NCBI GenBank assembly: GCA_964453035.1
Contig: CAYVOX010000105.1
Location: 1-11,826 of the forward strand
Length of the DNA stretch: 11,826 nt
Reading direction: 5' to 3'
Origin: CAYVOX01 sp964453035
GTDB lineage: Bacteria > Chloroflexota > Anaerolineae > Anaerolineales > Anaerolineaceae
Positions 7,717-11,826 of this stretch are shown here, piece by piece. Under the pieces are notes generated by a model, which searched no databases, was not told where the DNA came from, and saw only the letters and a program-made list of their open reading frames with translations. The translations under genes and the position numbers were made by a program. Position 1 is the stretch's first letter. Each line of letters opens with the position of its first letter.

Positions 7717-8629
7717 TGTCATCGGGATCGGCTCCGCAGTTTATGACATGCTGATGCTGGTGGATAACCTTCCTCAGGAAGACACCAAAGTTCAATCCAG
7801 CGCCACGCGCATTCAATCTGGCGGACCGTGCTCCACGGCGTTAGGCGTAATGAGCCGCCTGGGCTTAAATGTTGAGTATATGGGCACCCTGGCAGCAGAT
7901 AACCTCGGCATAACGATGCTCAACGATTTTGAGAAGTACCATATCGGCTCGCGTTTCATTCGCCTGGTTGAAAATTGCGAATCCTTCCATTCGGTTGTCT
8001 TAATCAACCCCAATAATGCTACACGCACCTGTGTTTGGAATCGCGGAACGGTGCCATCACCGTTCGAATCAGACGTCAATTTACCTGCTCTCCGCTCGTC
8101 ACGGTATCTTTACCTGGATGGGCACCACCACGACGCGGCTTTTTTTGCTGCGCAAAAAGCCAGGCAATGGGGAGTGAAGGTGGTGCTGGATGCCGGTGGA
8201 TTGTATCCGGGCATGACAGATATTGTGGCAAGCGCCAATATCCTCATCCCCTCGGAGGAATTTGCTCTCAAATACACCGGTCAAAGTTCAACTGAGGCAG
8301 CCGCACGTTCCCTATATGCGGCTCATCACCCAGAGATTCTGGTCGTGACGCAGGGAAGGCAAGGCGGGTTGCTGTTCGATGGCGAACAAATGCTCAGGTA
8401 TCCGGCGTTTGATGTGCACGCCATAGATACCAACAGCGCTGGCGATGTGTTCCACGGCGCTTTTGTGGCAGCCCACGCCAGAGGAATGCCGGTTATGGAT
8501 TGTGCCTGTTTTGCCAGCGCGGTTTCTGCCATCAAATGCACGCGCTTCGGTGCCCGCGATACGCTCCCCGATTTTGAACAAACGCTTGAATTTCTTCGAG
8601 CGCGCGGCTTTTCACTGAATATTCAATAA
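7709..8629 (+). CDS. PfkB-family carbohydrate kinase, YihV/ribokinase-like
   Basis: This is a 306-residue PfkB kinase that phosphorylates a sugar with ATP. The N-terminal signature is present (VIGIGSAVYDMLMLV, then the sugar-binding GGPCSTALGVMSRLG at 38-52). The C-terminal signature DTNSAGDVFHGAF lies at 240-252 with catalytic base D246; the first glycine of the usual GAGD is serine. The tail AVSAIKCTRFGARDTLPD resembles, from memory, the ALKCTRPGGRAGIPD ending of the E. coli kinase YihV and related ribokinase-like enzymes more than IolC. The ATG at 7709 was chosen because the GxGSAVYD strand starts right after it. It overlaps the aldolase gene by 8 bp, implying translational coupling and a kinase-then-aldolase step. 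The ATG at 7652 in the same frame would add 19 residues that belong to aldolase coding sequence. Substrate unknown. Confidence 0.88.
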   Translation: MIDVIGIGSAVYDMLMLVDNLPQEDTKVQSSATRIQSGGPCSTALGVMSRLGLNVEYMGTLAADNLGITMLNDFEKYHIGSRFIRLVENCESFHSVVLINPNNATRTCVWNRGTVPSPFESDVNLPALRSSRYLYLDGHHHDAAFFAAQKARQWGVKVVLDAGGLYPGMTDIVASANILIPSEEFALKYTGQSSTEAAARSLYAAHHPEILVVTQGRQGGLLFDGEQMLRYPAFDVHAIDTNSAGDVFHGAFVAAHARGMPVMDCACFASAVSAIKCTRFGARDTLPDFEQTLEFLRARGFSLNIQ

Positions 8630-8660
8630 TTCAAAACGGCATCATATTAAAAAAGTCAAA

Positions 8661-8666
8661 AAGGAG
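8661..8666 (+). promoter_or_regulatory. Strong ribosome binding site of the IolB-like gene
   Basis: AAGGAG lies six bases before the ATG at 8673, in an A-rich leader. It is the best Shine-Dalgarno match in the catabolic half of the window and supports the chosen start. Neighbouring genes rely on weaker sites or overlaps, so this gene may be translated more strongly. Confidence 0.75.
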
Positions 8667-8672
8667 AACATC

Positions 8673-9485
8673 ATGAATTATAAAAAGACGTACCAACCCG
8701 CTGACGGTTACACCCCCCTCTGTCAGATCGGCAAATGCTCGCTTTCCAGCCTTGAATTTGGAATCATCGAGCTAAAGGCCAACACCAGCGTGAACTTTCA
8801 GACGGGGAAAAAAGAAACCGCCTTCATCATCCTGGGCGGAAAGTGCGATGTGCGGTCTGAAGGTGTTGACTGGAAAGGCGTTGGCGGCAGGCGATCCGTA
8901 TTTGAGGGAAAGGCTCACAGCTTCTATATCCCCCGCAACCGTAGCATCACCATATCCACACCCTGGAGCGTCAAAATAGCCGTGTGTGGCACCCCGATTG
9001 ATGTAGATACCGAACCGCAGCAACTTGGACCCGAGCATGTCAATACGATGGTTTTAGGGGTCAAACCCTGGCAGCGCGATACGCATTTCATCATTGATTC
9101 TCGCAGCAATGCCAGACGCCTGACGATTGGCGAAGCCTTCATCACCCCGGGCAACTGGGCCGGTTTTCCCCCGCACAAACACGATAGCAATAAAATGCCT
9201 GCCGAAGGTGTGCTGGAGGAAATTTATTACTTCCTTTTCCAACCCAACCTGGGATTCGCGCTCCAGCGCATGTACACCAAGGATGGCGAGATTGATGAAT
9301 GTTACGTGGTCAAGCAGGATGACCTGGTAGAGTTTCCCAAAGGCTATCACACCACCGTCGGCGCGCCCGGTTACAATACCTACTTTCTCTGGGCGATGGC
9401 TGGTGAATACCAGGGCTTCTACCGATCAAATGATCCCGATCACGACTGGGTAAGCGCAGTCGAAAATATGATTAAGAAGTATTGA
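8673..9485 (+). CDS. IolB-like 5-deoxy-glucuronate isomerase family protein (cupin)
   Basis: This 270-residue protein is a two-domain cupin of the IolB family. In inositol catabolism IolB converts 5-deoxy-glucuronate to 2-deoxy-5-keto-gluconate. The family's C-terminal signature is well kept: FPPHKHD at 165-171, EEIYYF at 182-187, GFALQRMYT at 194-202, FPKGYHT at 221-227 and DPDHDWV at 254-260. The likely metal ligands H168, H170, E182 or E183, and H226 are present. Length matches the family (about 270). It stands 43 bp after the kinase gene with its own strong ribosome binding site. No IolG, IolE or IolD gene is in the window, so the enzyme may act on a different acid or deoxy sugar rather than on the inositol intermediate. 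The family is confident and the substrate is inferred. Confidence 0.87.
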   Translation: MNYKKTYQPADGYTPLCQIGKCSLSSLEFGIIELKANTSVNFQTGKKETAFIILGGKCDVRSEGVDWKGVGGRRSVFEGKAHSFYIPRNRSITISTPWSVKIAVCGTPIDVDTEPQQLGPEHVNTMVLGVKPWQRDTHFIIDSRSNARRLTIGEAFITPGNWAGFPPHKHDSNKMPAEGVLEEIYYFLFQPNLGFALQRMYTKDGEIDECYVVKQDDLVEFPKGYHTTVGAPGYNTYFLWAMAGEYQGFYRSNDPDHDWVSAVENMIKKY

Positions 9486-9523
9486 TTCAACTAACAGATT
9501 CCTTGATAAACGGAGCATAGATT

Positions 9524-10198
9524 ATGAAATTCTTCCTGGATAGTGCCATCATTGATGAAATTCGCTACGCGCGGGAAAACTATGGAATTGATGGCGTTAC
9601 CACCAATCCCCGCCATATTCTTTCGAGTGGCAAACCTTTTTATGTGGTAATTCGCGAGATCGCAGCCCTGGTCAAAGATGATCCCAACTTCCGCGTCTCG
9701 GTGGAGATTAACCCGCACCTCTCAAAAAAGGAAGAGATGATTGCTGCCGCGGAAAAAATTTCCGCGATCTCTCCGAACTTTGTCATCAAACTCCCCGCCC
9801 TGGAACAGGGCGCTTGCGCTGCATACGCGCTAGAGAAGAAAGGCATCCGCACCAATATGACCCTGGTATTCTCCTCTTCGCAAGCCATCCAGGCAGGTCG
9901 CATCGGTTGCGAATTTGTTTCCCCTTTCATCGCCTGGAAAGAAGAATGCGGCGAGAATACCACCGAATACATCAATGAGATTGTTCAAATTTACAAGAAT
10001 TACACCTTTAAAACCGAGATCATTGTGGCAGCCCTGCGCAATGTTCGTCAGATATCCCTGGCCGGGCTTGCCGGTGCTCACATCGTCACCGCAGGTTTTG
10101 CCATTTACCAGAAACTCTTCGACCATCCCTTCACAGACCGGGGGTTGACCCAGGTTTTCCAGACCTGTTGGGATCAGACAGATACCAAAGAATATTAA
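9524..10198 (+). CDS. Small transaldolase, FSA/TalC-like family
   Basis: This is a 224-residue aldolase of the transaldolase superfamily, the length of E. coli fructose-6-phosphate aldolase and TalC-type enzymes. Such enzymes carry a dihydroxyacetone unit on a lysine Schiff base. K89 in FVIKLPALEQG is the expected catalytic lysine; D6 (FFLDS), the VTTNP motif at 25-29 and NMTLVFS at 111-117 are also present. By hand alignment to FsaA the phosphate-site positions differ: R134 corresponds to W138 in SPFIAWKE, S166 to A170, and K168 to R172 in AALRNVRQ. This suggests an altered donor or acceptor. CGGAG at 9511-9515 lies eight bases before the ATG. It is transcribed between the IolB-like gene and a FucA-like aldolase gene. 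It may transfer a three-carbon unit within the same pathway. The superfamily is certain; the activity is not. Confidence 0.87.
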   Translation: MKFFLDSAIIDEIRYARENYGIDGVTTNPRHILSSGKPFYVVIREIAALVKDDPNFRVSVEINPHLSKKEEMIAAAEKISAISPNFVIKLPALEQGACAAYALEKKGIRTNMTLVFSSSQAIQAGRIGCEFVSPFIAWKEECGENTTEYINEIVQIYKNYTFKTEIIVAALRNVRQISLAGLAGAHIVTAGFAIYQKLFDHPFTDRGLTQVFQTCWDQTDTKEY

Positions 10199-10200
10199 CT

Positions 10201-10214
10201 CTGCATGGATGCAG
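10201..10214 (+). other. Small inverted repeat in the transaldolase-aldolase gap
   Basis: A five-base stem, CTGCA with TGCAG around a four-base loop, lies just after the transaldolase stop within the 49-bp gap before the FucA-like gene. No T-run follows, so it is not a terminator. It may have no function. Confidence 0.3.
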
Positions 10215-10247
10215 TTAGCGATTGGTTCATAACGAGAAAGCGAATGT

Positions 10248-10838
10248 ATGTCAACAATACCCGAATTGATTGTGAAAGTTGGAAAACTCATCTTTGATCG
10301 CGGCTGGACGGACATCGCCGGCGGCAACATCAGCGTCAGAGATGGCGAGCGGGTCTTCTTCACCCCCACCGGCGCAGGCCAGTTCTTCCTGTGGGATCTC
10401 AAACCGGAGCAAATTCTCTGCGCGCCGATTGCGACCGATGAGCTGCTGAACCATCCTCTGCACTCTAAGGAGAGCATCTCTCACCTGATGCTCTACCGGG
10501 CTTTTCCTGAGGTTGGCGCCGTCATTCACGCGCATCCTTTTCACCTGATGCCCTTTGCCGCTGCGGGAAAACCACCCCGTCCGCTGACCCTCACAGCCAA
10601 AATGTACGGTGAGATTGCCTGCCTTGGGGATGCCCCCCTGTATTCAGCCCGGCAGGGTCAATTGATGGTGGAGGCGATGGCGCCAAAGCGTGAGTTGATG
10701 GCAGTCAGGGCTTATGCCGTGCTGATGCCCCTGCATGGCATTATCATTGCCGGTAAAGACCTCTTCACCACGCTCGACTGCCTGGAACGCATGGATAACA
10801 GCGCTTACTGCAACCTGATGATGCGCCTGGTGGATTAG
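10248..10838 (+). CDS. Class II aldolase/adducin family protein, FucA-like
   Basis: This is a 196-residue member of the FucA/AraD/class II aldolase family, a little shorter than FucA (about 215). These zinc enzymes cleave or epimerise short sugar phosphates such as fuculose-1-phosphate, releasing dihydroxyacetone phosphate and an aldehyde. Visible motifs are the phosphate-binding AGGNIS at 24-29 and TPTGAG at 39-44, S73-K74-E75, the zinc motif HAHPFH at 94-99, and PLHG at 161-164 with H163 as the third histidine. E75 would be the acid/base residue. The ATG at 10248 gives the best family N-terminus, although the ribosome binding site (GAGAAAG, 10234-10240) is weak. The stop codon directly abuts the start of the next kinase gene, so the two likely form a kinase/aldolase pair. 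Threonate-, apulose- or fuculose-type substrates are all possible. Confidence 0.85.
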   Translation: MSTIPELIVKVGKLIFDRGWTDIAGGNISVRDGERVFFTPTGAGQFFLWDLKPEQILCAPIATDELLNHPLHSKESISHLMLYRAFPEVGAVIHAHPFHLMPFAAAGKPPRPLTLTAKMYGEIACLGDAPLYSARQGQLMVEAMAPKRELMAVRAYAVLMPLHGIIIAGKDLFTTLDCLERMDNSAYCNLMMRLVD

Positions 10839-11774
10839 ATGATGTATCTTTCCGTTACGCCCAATGCGGTTCTCGACCGCGCCATTTTTATCGATGCTTT
10901 CCAGCCTGGAACTTATATGCAGGCGCGGCGAGAAGTGTTTGGCGTGGGCGGCAAAGGATTGGATGCCTCGGTGGCGCTCAGCTGCCTGAACCAGCCCACC
11001 ATCGGACTGCACTGCGCGGCTGGTCGCGCCGGACAGGCATTGCAAGCCCATCTGGCTCGCTTCGGGGTGGGTTCAGAAGCCGTCTGGGTGGACGGTGAAA
11101 CGCGCACCGCAAACATCCTGGTTGAAAGCCAGCTGAACCGTCACAGCCACATTTTTACCGGCGGGCTAACGCTCACCACCAGCCATGTAGCGGCTTTCAT
11201 GGAACGTCTCTCTGATTTGCTCAAAGGGGCATGTTTCATGCTGACCGGTGGAACCCTCCCCCCCGGCATGTCAGCGGATTCCTTTGGCCTGTTCGTGAGG
11301 AGCGCAACGCTGGCGGGTATCCCCTCGCTGGTTGATTCGTTCGGTCAGCCGATGCTGCTGTGCCTTTCAGCGCGCCCGGCTGTGGTGAAGATGAACCGTG
11401 ATGAATTTAAAGCCACCTTTAACTTGCCCTGTACTTCAACCGCTGACCTTCAATCCTCCGCGCAACAGGTGTTTCACCACTTTAACCTGCCTGCCCTGGT
11501 CGTCACCTGCGGCGCAGAGGGTCTTCTGGCCTGCACACCCTCTGGCAACCTGTGGGCGCGTGCGCCAGAGCAGGTGGTGGTCAGCGCGGCTGGCGCAGGT
11601 GATGCCGCCAGCGGTGCAATCGCCTGGCGTCTGGCGCTCGGCGAAAGTTGGCCTGATGTACTGCGCTGGGCAGCCGCGGTCAGCGCGGCATCGGTTTTAA
11701 CCGAAGGCACCTCCGAAGTGCGCCTGGAAGATGCACGCGCGCTTCTACCAACGGTCACAATTGAGCCATATTAA
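10839..11774 (+). CDS. PfkB-family kinase, LacC/1-phosphofructokinase-like
   Basis: This 311-residue PfkB kinase is closest in layout to the 1-phosphofructokinase/tagatose-6-phosphate kinase (FruK/LacC) branch, which phosphorylates ketose phosphates to bisphosphates for an aldolase. It begins LSVTPNAVLD, where the branch usually has TLNPAID. GVGGKGLDASVAL at 36-47 replaces the common GGKGINVA. GGTLPPGM at 137-144 and AAGAGDAASG at 250-259 follow, with base D255. The start is either of two adjacent ATG codons (10839 or 10842), the first touching the preceding TAG, so translation is probably coupled to the FucA-like gene. The sequence is clearly GC-rich compared with the transporter genes. The substitutions in the sugar-binding motifs argue against plain fructose-1-phosphate kinase but do not name a substrate. 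Confidence 0.85.
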   Translation: MMYLSVTPNAVLDRAIFIDAFQPGTYMQARREVFGVGGKGLDASVALSCLNQPTIGLHCAAGRAGQALQAHLARFGVGSEAVWVDGETRTANILVESQLNRHSHIFTGGLTLTTSHVAAFMERLSDLLKGACFMLTGGTLPPGMSADSFGLFVRSATLAGIPSLVDSFGQPMLLCLSARPAVVKMNRDEFKATFNLPCTSTADLQSSAQQVFHHFNLPALVVTCGAEGLLACTPSGNLWARAPEQVVVSAAGAGDAASGAIAWRLALGESWPDVLRWAAAVSAASVLTEGTSEVRLEDARALLPTVTIEPY

Positions 11775-11794
11775 AAAGATTGGAGAATAGAGCC

Positions 11795-11826
11795 ATGAAA
11801 GTTGCTATTGGGAACGATACCAAAGG
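11795..11826 (+). CDS. Possible RpiB/LacAB-type sugar-phosphate isomerase (N-terminal fragment)
   Basis: Only ten codons and two bases are in the window (MKVAIGNDTK). The ATG is preceded by a good ribosome binding site, TTGGAGAA at 11780-11787, and follows the LacC-like kinase by 20 bp. A start of the form MK-V/I-A-I/L-G-N/S-D is typical of RpiB/LacA/LacB isomerases, where the aspartate is usually followed by histidine or glutamate; here threonine follows. Beside a LacC-like kinase and aldolases, a sugar-phosphate isomerase would make sense. The fragment is too short for certainty. Confidence 0.45.
   Translation, partial: MKVAIGNDTK

Noticed and set aside
8137..8161. Inverted repeat GGCTTTTT with AAAAAGCC
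   Set aside because: It lies inside kinase coding sequence, the stem is AT-rich and no regulatory context is visible.
6889..9485. Complete myo-inositol operon
   Set aside because: IolG, IolE, IolD and IolA are absent in the window, and the kinase is not clearly IolC.
9748..9766. Perfect 8-bp inverted repeat with three-base loop
   Set aside because: It lies inside transaldolase coding sequence (AAEKISA) and is explained by codon choice; no terminator-like T-run follows.
9830..10477. Antisense open frame of about 215 codons
   Set aside because: It spans the ends of two well-supported genes on the + strand and has no family motif.
5434..11826. Sulfoquinovose transaldolase (sulfo-TAL) pathway
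   Set aside because: A transaldolase and isomerases are present, but no sulfoquinovosidase, sulfolactaldehyde dehydrogenase or reductase, or sulfonate exporter is in the window; kept only as a test idea.
1..11826. tRNA, rRNA, CRISPR array, insertion sequence or phage genes
   Set aside because: No such structure, repeat array or transposase-like frame was seen on either strand.

Overview
The window looks like one long, single-direction sugar-utilisation operon from a bacterium. All genes are on the + strand, most gaps are 0-63 bp, and no gene-free stretch reaches 300 bp. The composition is mixed, AT-rich in the membrane genes and clearly more GC-rich towards the right end. A CUT1-type ABC importer without its own ATPase, a YesM/YesN-type two-component pair and a sugar catabolic block together suit an anaerobic polysaccharide or sugar degrader, such as a member of the Chloroflexota (Anaerolineae), or a Clostridia or Spirochaete member. 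This taxonomic guess is inference and weak, because there is no rRNA or marker gene here.

Left part (2-5407), sensing and uptake. It holds the C-terminal end of an extracellular solute-binding protein, a strong hairpin, two MalF/MalG-like permeases, an AraC-type response regulator and a sensor kinase with a large extracytoplasmic domain.

Right part (5434-11826), catabolism. In order: an L-fucose/L-arabinose-isomerase-like sugar isomerase; a class II (zinc) fructose/tagatose-bisphosphate-type aldolase; a PfkB sugar kinase overlapping it; an IolB-like isomerase; a small FSA-like transaldolase; a FucA-like class II aldolase/adducin; a LacC/1-phosphofructokinase-like PfkB kinase; and the first codons of what may be an RpiB/LacAB-type sugar-phosphate isomerase.

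The genes can be read as a route from an imported sugar through isomerisation, phosphorylation and aldol cleavage to dihydroxyacetone phosphate plus an aldehyde. Unusually, there are two kinase/aldolase pairs (6889-8629 and 10248-11774), an IolB-like enzyme without the upper inositol enzymes, and a transaldolase whose presumed phosphate-binding residues differ from those of E. coli FsaA. The combination does not match a standard pathway I can name, so the substrate is open: a deoxy, branched or acidic sugar, an inositol derivative, or a sulfosugar-like compound are all possible. No tRNA, rRNA, mobile element, CRISPR array or clear terminator was seen. No promoter could be supported, and the operon's main promoter probably lies upstream of the window.
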